In this document: positions 15,291 to 23,903 of the stretch, in pieces
How positions within the stretch are numbered: the stretch's first letter is position 1
How the letters are laid out: every line of letters starts with the position of its first letter
Origin: CAYNWK01 sp964400875
GTDB lineage: Bacteria > Chloroflexota > Anaerolineae > Anaerolineales > UBA4823
Direction: 5' to 3'
Assembly: GCA_964400875.1 (NCBI GenBank)
Contig: CAYNWK010000036.1
Span: 1 to 33,551 of the forward strand
Length of the DNA stretch: 33,551 nucleotides
The notes under the pieces: generated by a model
Seen by the model: only the letters and a program-made list of their open reading frames with translations
Database searches by the model: none
What the model was told of the DNA's origin: nothing
Position numbers and translations under genes: made by a program

Positions 15291-16082
15291 ATGCACGTTG
15301 ACCTGTTTGATCGCTTTCGGGCGGGCGCCAGCCCGATCCACCGCCTCGACCCGCGGGTCAAGGTGGTTGTCGCGGTGCTGTTCATCCTCTCGAACGTACT
15401 GCTGCCCGACGGCGCCTGGCTGGCCTTCGCCCTGGCCTTTATCGGTTTACTTTTTCTCAACGCCCTGGCAGGCTTTGACCTGCTGTTTTTGATCACCCGC
15501 TCATTCGTGGCGCTGCCTTTCGCTTTAGCCGGGGTCTCGGCGGTCTTTGCCCTGCCCGGCAGGCCGCTGTGGGCCTGGGAGATCGGCCCCTGGCAGCTGG
15601 TCGCCAGCGACGCCGGCCTGCTGCGCTTTGCGAGCTTGCTGACGCGCAGCTGGCTCTCGGTGCAGATGGCCATCCTGCTCACCGCCACGACGCAGTTCCC
15701 GGACCTGATCCACGCGCTGCGCCATCTGCGCGTCCCCCAGGTGCTGGTAGCGGTGGTTTCCTTCATGTACCGCTATTTGTTCGTGCTCACCGATGAGGCC
15801 ATGCGCCTGCTGCGCGCCCGGGAAGCGCGCAGCGCTCGCCCGGCGGCAGGCGGTGGGGGCGGCAGCCTGGCCTGGCGGGCGTGGGTGGCCGGCAACATGG
15901 CCGGACAGCTTTTCTTGCGCAGCTATGAACGCAGCGAGCGCGTGTACGCCGCCATGCAGGCGCGCGCCTACCGGGGGCACCTGCTTACCCTGAATCCGCA
16001 CGAGCTGGGCGCTTACGATTGGCTGCTCGGCGCAGCGGCAGTAGGCAGCCTGATCCTGCTGCAAGTGATCGCCCGGCTCTAG
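15291..16082 (+). CDS. cbiQ: ECF transporter transmembrane subunit CbiQ
   Basis: This 263-residue protein has four to five membrane helices. The N-terminus is typical (MHVDLFDRFRAGASPIHRLDPRVKVVVAVLF begins the family signature), and the cytoplasmic coupling helices near residue 205-235 (SYERSERVYAAMQARAYRG) carry the AxxxRG-type contacts to the ATPases. It couples ATP hydrolysis by CbiO to metal import by CbiM. The start codon follows the cbiM stop by 3 bases, so translation is likely coupled. Confidence 0.93.
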   Translation: MHVDLFDRFRAGASPIHRLDPRVKVVVAVLFILSNVLLPDGAWLAFALAFIGLLFLNALAGFDLLFLITRSFVALPFALAGVSAVFALPGRPLWAWEIGPWQLVASDAGLLRFASLLTRSWLSVQMAILLTATTQFPDLIHALRHLRVPQVLVAVVSFMYRYLFVLTDEAMRLLRAREARSARPAAGGGGGSLAWRAWVAGNMAGQLFLRSYERSERVYAAMQARAYRGHLLTLNPHELGAYDWLLGAAAVGSLILLQVIARL

Positions 16083-16100
16083 CCCGTAGAGTATCTCTTG

Positions 16101-16901
16101 ATGTCCCCCATCGTCCACCGCGAAACCCACGACGGCTCGCTCGAAGTCTCCTCCCGGGAGCTGGCCCAACCGGCTGCGCCCTCAAAAGACGGCAGGCCGG
16201 CCCTGCAGGTGCGCCAGCTCGACTTCAGCTATCCGGATGGGCATACTGCCCTGCGCAACGTCAGCTTGCAGGTCCAACGCGGCGAAAAGATCGCCCTGGT
16301 CGGGCCGAACGGGGCCGGCAAGAGCACCTTGATGCTGCACTTGAACGGCATCCTGAGGGGAGAGGGTGAAATCTTCGTCGGCGAGCTGCCGGTGGTGGAG
16401 GCCAACTTGCCGGCGGTGCGCGCCAGGGTTGGCCTGGTCTTCCAGAATCCCGACGACCAGCTGTTCTCCCCCACGGTGTTCGAGGACGTGGCCTTTGGGC
16501 CGCTGCACCTCGGCCTGCCGGAGGAGGAAGTCCGCCAACGGGTCGCAAACGCACTGGAGCAGGTCAACATGCGCGCTTACGGGGAGCGGCTTTCCCACCA
16601 CCTCAGCCTGGGGGAGAAAAAACGCATCGCCATTGCCACGGTGCTGTCCATGGAGCCCGAGATCCTGGTCCTGGACGAGCCCTCCTCGGGATTGGACCCG
16701 CGCGCCCGCCGCGGGCTGATCGAGCTGCTCGATCAGCTGCCATTGACCATCCTGGCCGCCACCCACGACATGCCCATGGTGCGCGACCTTTTCCATCGCA
16801 TGGTGATCATGGACGGCGGCGCGATCATCGCCGACGGTCCTACGGAGGCGCTACTGTCCGACGCTGCGCTGCTGGAAGCCCACGGCCTGGAAGCGCCTTA
16901 G
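16101..16901 (+). CDS. cbiO: ECF transporter ATPase CbiO
   Basis: This ABC ATPase has about 266 residues: Walker A GPNGAGKS (68-75), Q-loop LVFQNPDDQLFSPTV, signature LSLGEKKR, Walker B ILVLDEPSSGLDP and the switch histidine in ATHDMP. It powers uptake of cobalt or nickel with CbiM and CbiQ. About 33 extra residues precede the usual start of the ATPase fold and may not all be translated. The ATG at 16101 is chosen over the TTG just before it. It is the last gene of the fur-cbiMQO unit and is followed by a long hairpin at 16928-16966. Confidence 0.93.
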   Translation: MSPIVHRETHDGSLEVSSRELAQPAAPSKDGRPALQVRQLDFSYPDGHTALRNVSLQVQRGEKIALVGPNGAGKSTLMLHLNGILRGEGEIFVGELPVVEANLPAVRARVGLVFQNPDDQLFSPTVFEDVAFGPLHLGLPEEEVRQRVANALEQVNMRAYGERLSHHLSLGEKKRIAIATVLSMEPEILVLDEPSSGLDPRARRGLIELLDQLPLTILAATHDMPMVRDLFHRMVIMDGGAIIADGPTEALLSDAALLEAHGLEAP

Positions 16902-16927
16902 CGAGCCGCTGGATTCTAAAGGAAGCA

Positions 16928-16970
16928 GGGGGTGTTTGGGCGGACGAAGCCCGTCCAAACACCCCCTTTC
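16928..16970 (+). terminator. Long hairpin terminator, member of a palindrome family
   Basis: The stem has about 16 bp (arms 16928-16943 and 16951-16966) with one G-T pair, followed by TTTCTT. It lies between the convergent cbiO and metK genes and may stop both. Its core GTTTGGGCGGAC resembles the hairpin at 18335. Confidence 0.7.
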
Positions 16971-17050
16971 TTCCCTCAAGGCGTAATTCCTAAAATAAAA
17001 AGCGCCTGGCCGATGACGCCAGGCGCTTGATCGATTCCCTTCGTTTCTGG

Positions 17051-18289
17051 TTAATCTGCTCCAACCACTGCAGCCTCGGCCAGCCCAGCCGCCTCGCGCA
17101 GCAGTTCAGCCTTATCGGTGCGCTCCCAGCTCAGGTCCAGGTCGTCCCGGCCGAAATGGCCGTAGGCGGCCACCTGGCGGTAGATCGGCTTGCGCAGTCC
17201 CAGATCGCGGATGATGGCGCCGGGGCGCAGGTCGAAGTGCTCACTGATCAGCTCGGCAATCTGCTGGTCGGGGATGTTGCCGGTGCCGAAGGTCTCTACG
17301 TTGATGCTCAGTGGATGGGCCACGCCGATGGCGTATGCAACCTGGATCTCGCAGCGGTCCGCCAACCCGGCAGCGACCACGTTTTTAGCCACCCAGCGCG
17401 CCGCATAGGCCGCCGAACGGTCCACCTTGGTGGGGTCTTTGCCGCTGAAGCAGCCGCCGCCGTGCCGCCCCATCCCGCCGTAGGTGTCCACGATGATCTT
17501 GCGCCCGGTCAAACCGGAATCGCCCAAGGGACCACCGATCACGAAGCGTCCGGTCGGGTTGGTGTAGATCTTCAGGTCCTCGTCCACCATCTCGGGGGGC
17601 AGCACCGGTTTGATCACGTGCTCGATCAGCCCGGCGCGGATATCCTGCTGGGAAATCTCGGGAGCGTGCTGGGTGCTGATCAGCACGGTGTCGATGCGCT
17701 TGGGACGCCCGTAAGCGTACTCCACGGTCACCTGGCTTTTACCGTCGGGGCGCAGCCAGGGCAGCGTGCCGTCCTTACGCACTTCGCTCAGCCGGCGCGT
17801 GAGCCCGTGGGCCAGGTAGATGGGCATGGGCATCAGCACCGGCGTCTCGTTGCAGGCGTACCCGAACATCATGCCCTGATCGCCGGCCCCGATAGTCTCG
17901 ACCTCTTCGGGGGTGATCTCTCCCGACTTTGCCTCCAGGGAGGCGTCAACCCCCAGAGCGATGTCCCCCGACTGGTTGGCGATGGCGACCTGCACGCCGC
18001 AGGTGTTGCCGTCGAATCCCTTGGCGCTGTCGTCGTAGCCGATCTCTTTGATAATCTTGCGGGCGAGCTCGTCGAAGTTGATCCACGCCTGGGTGGTGAT
18101 CTCTCCCAGGAAAATCACGAAACCGGTCTTGGTAGCGACCTCGCAAGCCACGCGCGACTTCGGATCCTGCTCCAGGCAGGCGTCCAGCACCGCATCGCTC
18201 AACTGGTCGCACAGCTTATCCGGGTGCCCCTCAGTGACCGATTCGGAGGTGAAGACCAGGCTGGGTGAATTCATAAATGTCGTGCTCAT
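17051..18289 (-). CDS. metK: S-adenosylmethionine synthetase
   Basis: This 412-residue enzyme makes S-adenosylmethionine from ATP and methionine. Family signatures are clear: VTEGHPDKLCDQ (ATP and metal binding), GAGDQGMMFGYA and GGGCFSGKDPTKVDRSAAY. The length is close to other bacterial MetK proteins. GGAGGT lies 6 bases before the ATG at 18289; the frame extends to 18301 but would include the ribosome site. Expression is controlled by the SAM-I riboswitch and terminator upstream (18403-18642), so the product represses its own synthesis gene. It is transcribed from its own promoter immediately after cdsA. Confidence 0.98.
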   Translation of the reverse strand: MSTTFMNSPSLVFTSESVTEGHPDKLCDQLSDAVLDACLEQDPKSRVACEVATKTGFVIFLGEITTQAWINFDELARKIIKEIGYDDSAKGFDGNTCGVQVAIANQSGDIALGVDASLEAKSGEITPEEVETIGAGDQGMMFGYACNETPVLMPMPIYLAHGLTRRLSEVRKDGTLPWLRPDGKSQVTVEYAYGRPKRIDTVLISTQHAPEISQQDIRAGLIEHVIKPVLPPEMVDEDLKIYTNPTGRFVIGGPLGDSGLTGRKIIVDTYGGMGRHGGGCFSGKDPTKVDRSAAYAARWVAKNVVAAGLADRCEIQVAYAIGVAHPLSINVETFGTGNIPDQQIAELISEHFDLRPGAIIRDLGLRKPIYRQVAAYGHFGRDDLDLSWERTDKAELLREAAGLAEAAVVGAD

Positions 18290-18334
18290 TGCTACCTCCA
18301 AAAGAATTTGGACTTACGCAGACGGCGAGAGGCA

Positions 18335-18371
18335 GGGAAGTTTGGGCAGGCGACGCCCGCCCAAACTTCCC
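18335..18371. repeat. Palindromic hairpin in metK leader
   Basis: A perfect 13-bp stem (18335-18347 with 18359-18371) encloses an inner GGC-GAC-GCC hairpin. It lies between the riboswitch terminator and the metK ribosome site and has no T-tract. The core sequence is close to the hairpin after cbiO (16928-16966), with the outer arms changed on both sides. Confidence 0.7.
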
Positions 18372-18402
18372 CGATCCTTTCGTGGGCTGCGTAAACTCCA
18401 GG

Positions 18403-18437
18403 AAATAAAATTGCCCCTTCAGGTCGTGAAAGGGCAA
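18403..18437 (-). terminator. Riboswitch-controlled terminator of metK
   Basis: The minus strand shows an 11-bp stem TTGCCCTTTCA/TGAAGGGGCAA with a 5-base loop followed by TTTTATTT. It lies just downstream of the SAM-I aptamer and should form when SAM is bound. Confidence 0.85.
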
Positions 18438-18459
18438 AAAACGCAAAGAAACGGCTGCC

Positions 18460-18644
<185 letters not shown>

Positions 18645-18674
18645 CCGATAGGGGCTATTGAGTTGTTGGAGTGG

Positions 18675-18703
18675 ATAATACCACGGGCGCGAGCAAATGT
18701 CAA
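18675..18703 (-). promoter_or_regulatory. Promoter of the metK riboswitch transcript
   Basis: On the minus strand TTGACA (18703-18698), a 17-base spacer and TATTAT (18680-18675) form a near-consensus promoter. The -35 box directly follows the cdsA stop codon. Transcription would start about 25 bases before the riboswitch. Confidence 0.75.
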
Positions 18704-19522
18704 TCAATGGAGCAGCCAGACGATCAGGTAATAGCCGATCGGGCCGGCCCACAACCAGGAATCGACCCGGTCGAACGCGCCGCCGTGCCCCGGAAGCAAG
18801 TGGCTCGAATCTTTGACCCCCACTTGGCGTTTGATCATGCTCTCGCCCAGGTCGCCCAGCGGGGTGAGGGCGGAGAGCGCCAATCCGAGCCAGGCCCCGG
18901 CCCACGGGGTGAGGGCGGAATCCGGCCCGGCGCCGAGACGCCACAAAGCGGCGAGCAGCGCGCCGCTCAACGTACCGGTGATGACCCCGCCAAGGTAGCC
19001 CTCCCAGGTCTTTTTAGGGCTCAAGCGAGGGCTTAACGCCCGGCGGCCAAAGCGGCGTCCGACGGAATAAGCGCCCGAATCGGCCAGCCACACGGTCGGC
19101 AGGACGGTGAGCAGCCACCACTCGCCATCGGGCAAGGCGCGCAGTGAGATCAAGTAAGCCCCCAGCCAGCCAGCGTACAGCGCGCCGCTAACCGTAATGG
19201 AAAAATCGGTTCCGGCCTGGTCGCGCCCGCGCTCATAGGCAACCAGATGGTAGCTCATGCTGGCCAGCACCAGCAGGCTGATGATCCAAGGCGCGCTTTC
19301 AAAGCCGTTCGCTGCCCGGCCCAACACCAGCCCCGCGCCCCCCAGGACGACCAGCGCGCCGGAGGGACGGTAGCCTCCGGCGCGAAATAAGCGGGCGTAT
19401 TCCCAGGCGGCCAGTCCAAGGACCAGCGCCAAGAGCACGGCCAGTACGACGCCTCCCAGATGGATGGCGACCATTGCCACTGGCAATAGCACGATTGCCA
19501 CCAGGAGCCGTTGAACGAACAT
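18704..19522 (-). CDS. cdsA: Phosphatidate cytidylyltransferase
   Basis: This 272-residue integral membrane enzyme with about seven to eight helices makes CDP-diacylglycerol from phosphatidate and CTP, the branch point of phospholipid synthesis. The C-terminal signature is present: SPKKTWEGYLGG, then LGDLGESMIKRQVGVKDSSHLLPGHGGAFDRVDS. It lies 15 bases after uppS in the usual pyrH-frr-uppS-cdsA order, so it is the last gene of that unit. Confidence 0.96.
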   Translation of the reverse strand: MFVQRLLVAIVLLPVAMVAIHLGGVVLAVLLALVLGLAAWEYARLFRAGGYRPSGALVVLGGAGLVLGRAANGFESAPWIISLLVLASMSYHLVAYERGRDQAGTDFSITVSGALYAGWLGAYLISLRALPDGEWWLLTVLPTVWLADSGAYSVGRRFGRRALSPRLSPKKTWEGYLGGVITGTLSGALLAALWRLGAGPDSALTPWAGAWLGLALSALTPLGDLGESMIKRQVGVKDSSHLLPGHGGAFDRVDSWLWAGPIGYYLIVWLLH

Positions 19523-19537
19523 CGATTGTAGATCCGT

Positions 19538-20275
19538 TTAGGCGGATTGAGGGACCATGCCGTAACGACGCTCGCGGTGCTGGTACTCTTCCAAGGCGCG
19601 GGCGAGCTCTTCTTTGCCGAAGTCGGGCCAGTAAGTCGGCGTGAAATACCATTCCGAGTAGGCGCCTTGCCAGATGAGGAAATTGCTGCCGCGCAGCTCG
19701 CCCGAAGTGCGGATGATCAGATCCGGGTCGGGCACGCCGGCGGTGAACAAATACTGGCTCACCAGCGCATCGGTGACTTCTTCAGCTTTGACGCCGTCTT
19801 CGATCATGTTTTGGATGGCGCAGACGATCTCGTCGCGCCCCCCGTAGTTGAAGGCCACGTTGAGCACCAGCCGTGAGTTGTCCTTGGTGTATTCGATCGC
19901 GTGCAGCACCTTTTTACGCAGGACCGGTTTCAGGCGGTCCAATCGGCCAATGTGATGCAGCTGAACGCCCTGTTTGTGCAGCTCTTTCAGCTCGCGGTCG
20001 ATCACGTCTTCCAGGATGCGCATCAGACCGGTGACTTCCTCGTGAGGCCGCCCCCAGTTCTCGGTGGAAAAGGCGTAGATGGTCAGATATTGGATGCCAA
20101 ATTCGACGCAGGCTTCGATCACCCGGCGCAGATTATCAGTGCCGGCGCGGTGGCCAGCCAGGCGCGGCAGCCCGCGCGATAGCGCCCAGCGCCCATTGCC
20201 GTCCATGATGATGGCGATATGGGTGGGGATATGATCGTCTGGTTCTTGGTTCTTCTTCCTACTCATCAGCTTCAT
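19538..20275 (-). CDS. uppS: Undecaprenyl diphosphate synthase (cis-prenyltransferase)
   Basis: This 245-residue soluble enzyme condenses isopentenyl diphosphate onto farnesyl diphosphate to build the C55 carrier for cell-wall precursors. Signatures are HIAIIMDGNGRWA with catalytic D25, the LTIYAFSTENWGRP strand, and DLIIRTSGELRGSNFLIWQ plus YSEWYFTPTYWPDF near the C-terminus. The ATG at 20275 has no obvious ribosome site; another ATG lies three codons on. It sits between frr (50 bases upstream) and cdsA. Confidence 0.96.
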   Translation of the reverse strand: MKLMSRKKNQEPDDHIPTHIAIIMDGNGRWALSRGLPRLAGHRAGTDNLRRVIEACVEFGIQYLTIYAFSTENWGRPHEEVTGLMRILEDVIDRELKELHKQGVQLHHIGRLDRLKPVLRKKVLHAIEYTKDNSRLVLNVAFNYGGRDEIVCAIQNMIEDGVKAEEVTDALVSQYLFTAGVPDPDLIIRTSGELRGSNFLIWQGAYSEWYFTPTYWPDFGKEELARALEEYQHRERRYGMVPQSA

Positions 20276-20325
20276 ACAAAAAAATTTACCGTTTAAACCT
20301 CAGCGCTAGAGGTTAAGCCCGCGCT

Positions 20326-20883
20326 TCAGACTTCCAGAATCTCCTTTTCTTTGCGCTCACCGATCGCATTGATCTCGTCGATGTAGTGATCAGTGATCGT
20401 CTGCAGCTGTTCTTCGCCGCGTTTCAAATCGTCTTCGGAGATTAACTTCTCGTTTTCAAAGTCGCGCAGGTCTTTAATGATATCGCGGCGCACATTACGG
20501 GCGGCAACTCGCGCTTCTTCTAAACGGGTGTGGACCACTTTGACCAGGTCCTGGCGGCGCTCCTCGGTCAGCGGCGGCAGGTTCAGCCGGATGGATTTGC
20601 CATCGTTGTTCGGGGTCAACCCCAGGTCGGAGGAGAGAATGCCGCGCTCGATATTCCGCAGAGAGCCGGCGTCGAAGGGGCGGATGAGCAACGTACGAGG
20701 CTCGGGCACGCTGATGCTGGCTAACTGGATCAATGGAGTGGGATTACCGTAGTACTCTACCGGCAGCCGTTCGACCAATGCTGGTGTAGCGCGCCCGGTG
20801 CGAATCCCTCCCAGGTCCTCCTCCAGGGCTTGTACTGCGCCCTTCATCCGGGTTTCGGCTTCGCGATAGACGTCATTGAGCAT
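20326..20883 (-). CDS. frr: Ribosome recycling factor
   Basis: This 185-residue protein splits post-termination ribosomes together with EF-G. Family features: RMKGAVQALEEDLGGIRTGRATPALVE at the start, SISVPEPRTLLIRPFD and GLTPNNDGKSIRLNLPPLTEERR in the middle, and a long charged helix at the end. The length is standard. GGAGGC precedes the ATG at 20883. It follows pyrH after about 140 bases in the usual gene order. Confidence 0.97.
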   Translation of the reverse strand: MLNDVYREAETRMKGAVQALEEDLGGIRTGRATPALVERLPVEYYGNPTPLIQLASISVPEPRTLLIRPFDAGSLRNIERGILSSDLGLTPNNDGKSIRLNLPPLTEERRQDLVKVVHTRLEEARVAARNVRRDIIKDLRDFENEKLISEDDLKRGEEQLQTITDHYIDEINAIGERKEKEILEV

Positions 20884-21024
20884 ATTGCCTCCAGGATGAG
20901 CAGTCGCGGATCACATTTGCTAGGTTAAGGATACCCGAAAAAGCGCCCGCAGAAAAGGGGGAAAATGAGGCGCTAGGTTACAGACCTGCAAGCACGACCC
21001 TGCCCGCGCACTAGAGCGCGGCGA

Positions 21025-21744
21025 TCAGCTGGTGATCAGGGTGCCGACTTTGTCACCCTCTATAGCCCGCCGCAGGTCGTGAGGGTGCCACAGGTTGAGC
21101 ACCAGGATAGGCAGATCGTTGTCCATGCACAGAGAGAGGGCCGTGTTGTCCATCACTTCCAACCGCTGGTTGAGCGCGTCCATGTAAGTCAGATGATCGA
21201 AACGCTTGGCGTCGTCGTGAACCATTGGGTCCTTGTCGTAGACGCCGTCTACCTTGGTTGCTTTGATCAACACATTGGCGTCGATTTCCATGGCGCGCAG
21301 AGCCGCCGCGGTGTCCGTGGAGAAATACGGGTTGCCCGTCCCGCCTCCCAAGATGACCACGCGGCCTTTCTCCAGGTGGCGGATAGCCCGCCGGCGAATG
21401 TAGGGCTCCGCCACGGCGTGCATTTCCACCGCCGTCTGCACGCGAGTAACAATCCCGCGCCGTTCCATGGCATCCATTAATGCCAGCGCGTTCATCACGG
21501 TCGCTAACATGCCCATATAATCCGCCGTAGCCCTGTCCATGCCGCGCTGCAGTCCGCTGCGCCCGCGCCACAGGTTGCCCCCGCCGATCACGATGGCGAC
21601 GTCCACTTCCAGATCGGTGACTTCCTGCACCCGGGTGGCGATGTACTCGGCTTGCTGTGGATCGATGCCAAAACCATCCTTGCCAGCCAGTGACTCGCCG
21701 CTCAACTTGAGCAAGATGCGCGTATATTTTTTGGAAGCCTGCAT
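21025..21744 (-). CDS. pyrH: Uridylate kinase (UMP kinase)
   Basis: This 239-residue enzyme of the amino acid kinase fold phosphorylates UMP to UDP. Signatures are RILLKLSGESLAG at the N-terminus, VIGGGNLWRG, the GTGNPYFSTDTAAALRA segment and the C-terminal LWHPHDLRRAIEGDKVGTLI. AAGGAG precedes the ATG at 21744. A terminator separates it from tsf upstream, so it probably has its own promoter in the 70-base gap after that terminator. Confidence 0.97.
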   Translation of the reverse strand: MQASKKYTRILLKLSGESLAGKDGFGIDPQQAEYIATRVQEVTDLEVDVAIVIGGGNLWRGRSGLQRGMDRATADYMGMLATVMNALALMDAMERRGIVTRVQTAVEMHAVAEPYIRRRAIRHLEKGRVVILGGGTGNPYFSTDTAAALRAMEIDANVLIKATKVDGVYDKDPMVHDDAKRFDHLTYMDALNQRLEVMDNTALSLCMDNDLPILVLNLWHPHDLRRAIEGDKVGTLITS

Positions 21745-21812
21745 GGCTGAACGCTCCTTATTCTAGAGAGGTTTGGAGGTGTTTCCCTGAAGTGTGTTAA
21801 TTCTATCAATTT

Positions 21813-21840
21813 GAAAAAAAGACCAACCTTGCGGTTGGCC
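21813..21840 (-). terminator. Terminator between tsf and pyrH
   Basis: The minus strand reads GGCCAACC-GCAA-GGTTGGTC followed by seven T residues, a textbook terminator. It splits the rpsB-tsf unit from pyrH-frr-uppS-cdsA. Confidence 0.9.
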
Positions 21841-21849
21841 TTGTTGATC

Positions 21850-22455
21850 CTAAGCGTTGGTTTCTTCGCCCACTTCCCATCGTACGAAGCGGCGGATGAC
21901 GATGTTCTCGCCGAGCGAGACAATGTGGTCGTGCAGCAGATCTTTGATGGTGATCTCGTCGTCGCGTATGTAAGCCTGACGCAGCAAGCAAACCTCGTTC
22001 AGATATTTTTCCAGGCGTCCCTCGACGATGCGTTCGACGATGTTCTCCGGTTTGCCCTCATCCCGGGCGCCCTTCCGGGCGACTGCGCGTTCGTGTTCCA
22101 GCACGTCATCGGGGATGTCTGCCTCGCTGACATACAGTGGGGACATGGCTGCGATCTGGAGCGCAACCTCATGGGCGAAGTTGCGGAAGTCTTCCGAACG
22201 GCCAACGAAATCGGTCTCGCTGTTGACTTCGACCATCACGCCGACGCGCCCTTCTCCATGGGAGTAAAGTTCCAGTACGCCTTCGGAGGTCTCTCGATCA
22301 GAACGCTTCGCGGCCTGCGCCAACCCTTTTTTGCGCAGCAGTTCCACCGCCCGTTCTAAATCACCACCGGCTTTCTCCAGCGCATTGCGACAGTCCATCA
22401 CCCCCGCCCCGGTAATGGTGCGCAATTCCTTGATTTGTTCAGCTGAGATCGCCAT
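21850..22455 (-). CDS. tsf: Elongation factor Ts, short form
   Basis: This 201-residue GDP/GTP exchange factor for EF-Tu has the N-terminal UBA-like region (IKELRTITGAGVMDCRNALEKAGGDLERAVELLRKKG) and the core signature VMVEVNSETDFVGR. It is shorter than the approximately 280-residue enterobacterial protein because one subdomain is reduced, as in some other phyla. The ATG lies 2 bases beyond the rpsB stop codon and its ribosome site is inside rpsB, so translation is coupled. A terminator follows directly. Confidence 0.95.
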   Translation of the reverse strand: MAISAEQIKELRTITGAGVMDCRNALEKAGGDLERAVELLRKKGLAQAAKRSDRETSEGVLELYSHGEGRVGVMVEVNSETDFVGRSEDFRNFAHEVALQIAAMSPLYVSEADIPDDVLEHERAVARKGARDEGKPENIVERIVEGRLEKYLNEVCLLRQAYIRDDEITIKDLLHDHIVSLGENIVIRRFVRWEVGEETNA

Positions 22456-22457
22456 TG

Positions 22458-23519
22458 TCAATCCTCATCATCATCGAAGTCGTCTTCATCTTCATCATCG
22501 AAGTCGTCTTCATCTTCATCATCGAAGTCGTCTTCGTCTTCATCGTCTAAATCGTCATCATCATCTTCGTCTTCTTCCTCGTCCTCTTCCTCATCATCTT
22601 CGTCTTCCTCTTCATCCTCGAAGTCTTCTTCGTCGTCGGCTTCAACCTCTTCAGGCTCTTTCCCCTCGACTTCTTCCAGCTCGCCCTCTTCCTCTTCACC
22701 CTCTTCCTCATCGCTTTGGGCGGAGAGTTTAGCCAGGGTGGCCTCGCCTAACAAGTCTTCATCGGACAGCTCGGGCTCTTCCATGGCCATCCGGCGCTCG
22801 GCGCGCAGCTCTTCCTCGTCAACCTCTTCTTCCTTGCGCATGGCTTTGCCTTCCAGCACCGCGTCGGCGATCTTGCCGACCAGCAGTTTGATGGCGCGAA
22901 TGGCGTCATCGTTCGAAGGAATGACGTAATCGATGCTGCGCGGGTCGCAGTTGGTATCCACCAGAGCGACGACGGGAATTTCAAGCAGGTTGGCTTCGTG
23001 AATGGCGGTATCCTCGCGGCGCACGTCAACCACGAAGAGCAGCTCGGGCAGGGTCTTCATTTCACGAATGCCGCCGATGAGCATCTCCAACCGTTCCATT
23101 TTGCGCTCCAAGATCAGCGCTTCCTTCTTGGTGATGCGGGCAAACTCGCCGCGGTCGCGCATGCGCTCGAGCCGGTCGAGCTCATTAATCCGCTGGCGGA
23201 TCGTGCGCCAGTTGGTCAGCATGCCTCCCAACCAGCGGTTGGTAACCCAGGGCATCCCGCAGCGTTCTGCTTCTGTCTGGATGGTCTCCTGGGCCTGGCG
23301 CTTGGTGCCGACAAAAAGCACGGTGCCGCCTTCCGCCACGGTATCGCGCACCAGGTTGAAGGCGTCATCCAAGGCTTTGACCGTCTTCTGCAGGTCGATA
23401 ATGTGGATGCTGTTGCGCTCGGTAAAGATATATGGCTTCATCAACGGGTGCCATTTATGGGTGCGATGCCCAAAATGTACGCCGCTTTCCAGAAGCGCTT
23501 TCATAGATACGACTGCCAT
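22458..23519 (-). CDS. rpsB: Ribosomal protein S2 with long acidic C-terminal tail
   Basis: This 353-residue protein has residues 1-228 as a normal S2 core (LLESGVHFGHRTHKWHPLMKPYIF, then RWLGGMLTNW and the NCDPRSIDYVIPSNDDAIRAI region). The remaining 125 residues are an extension made largely of Asp and Glu, ending in three copies of DDFDDEDE, which is much longer than usual for S2. GGAGA lies before the ATG at 23519. It is the first gene of an rpsB-tsf unit with a long leader. The tail could be a regulatory or chaperone-like acidic extension; its role is unknown. Confidence 0.96.
   Translation of the reverse strand: MAVVSMKALLESGVHFGHRTHKWHPLMKPYIFTERNSIHIIDLQKTVKALDDAFNLVRDTVAEGGTVLFVGTKRQAQETIQTEAERCGMPWVTNRWLGGMLTNWRTIRQRINELDRLERMRDRGEFARITKKEALILERKMERLEMLIGGIREMKTLPELLFVVDVRREDTAIHEANLLEIPVVALVDTNCDPRSIDYVIPSNDDAIRAIKLLVGKIADAVLEGKAMRKEEEVDEEELRAERRMAMEEPELSDEDLLGEATLAKLSAQSDEEEGEEEEGELEEVEGKEPEEVEADDEEDFEDEEEDEDDEEEDEEEDEDDDDDLDDEDEDDFDDEDEDDFDDEDEDDFDDDED
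22466..22540 (-). repeat. In-frame 24-bp tandem repeat in the rpsB tail
   Basis: Three near-identical 24-bp units start at about 22475, 22499 and 22523 and encode eight residues each (DEDEDDFD). The period is a multiple of three, so copy-number change would keep the reading frame. Confidence 0.85.
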
Positions 23520-23717
23520 GGGTAGTTCTCCTTTGCGTTAAGCCTCCGCCTCCGTCACTCCTGGCCGGCACCGCGTTGGCCTTGTGTGGCTCAACCCCTG
23601 CGGCACGCCCGGGCAGGTCGGGAGACGTGCGAGATAGATTTGCCCTCTGAGGGCATAATTTCTCCCGCCTTTTGGCGGGAGCGTGGGCAGTATATCATAG
23701 AGCCCGGAATTCGTCCA
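23520..23717 (-). promoter_or_regulatory. Promoter and long structured leader of rpsB-tsf
   Basis: On the minus strand TGGACG (23717-23712), a 17-base spacer and TATACT (23694-23689) form the likely promoter. The leader of about 160 bases holds a perfect hairpin CTCCCGCC-AAAA-GGCGGGAG (about 23662-23681) and a smaller GCCCTC/GAGGGC hairpin. Ribosomal protein leaders are often autoregulated, so S2 feedback here is possible but not shown. Confidence 0.5.
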
Positions 23718-23903
23718 GCGAGAGGCACAGCGAGAGGCACATAAAATTTTAAGTTCGCCGGTCAGCGCCGGCGCTTTGAAAGCCAGGTTTTCGACCCGTA
23801 AGCACAAGCTTTTGGGAAGACCAGCTGAACTGGTTTTTGGCGCGGCCGACGAAGACCTCTCAGACAAGAAGCAGTTGACGGTGCGATGTTCGACTACGCA
23901 ATA

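Noticed and set aside
17027..18268. 413-codon frame antisense to metK
   Set aside because: It mirrors the codon pattern of metK, whose sense protein is unmistakable.
22466..22540. CRISPR-like repeats
   Set aside because: The 24-bp units are contiguous, have no spacers and lie in frame inside rpsB.
23538..23867. Continuation of the PAS protein or a small gene in the rpsB leader
   Set aside because: It runs through the rpsB promoter and leader hairpins and shows no kinase or other domain.
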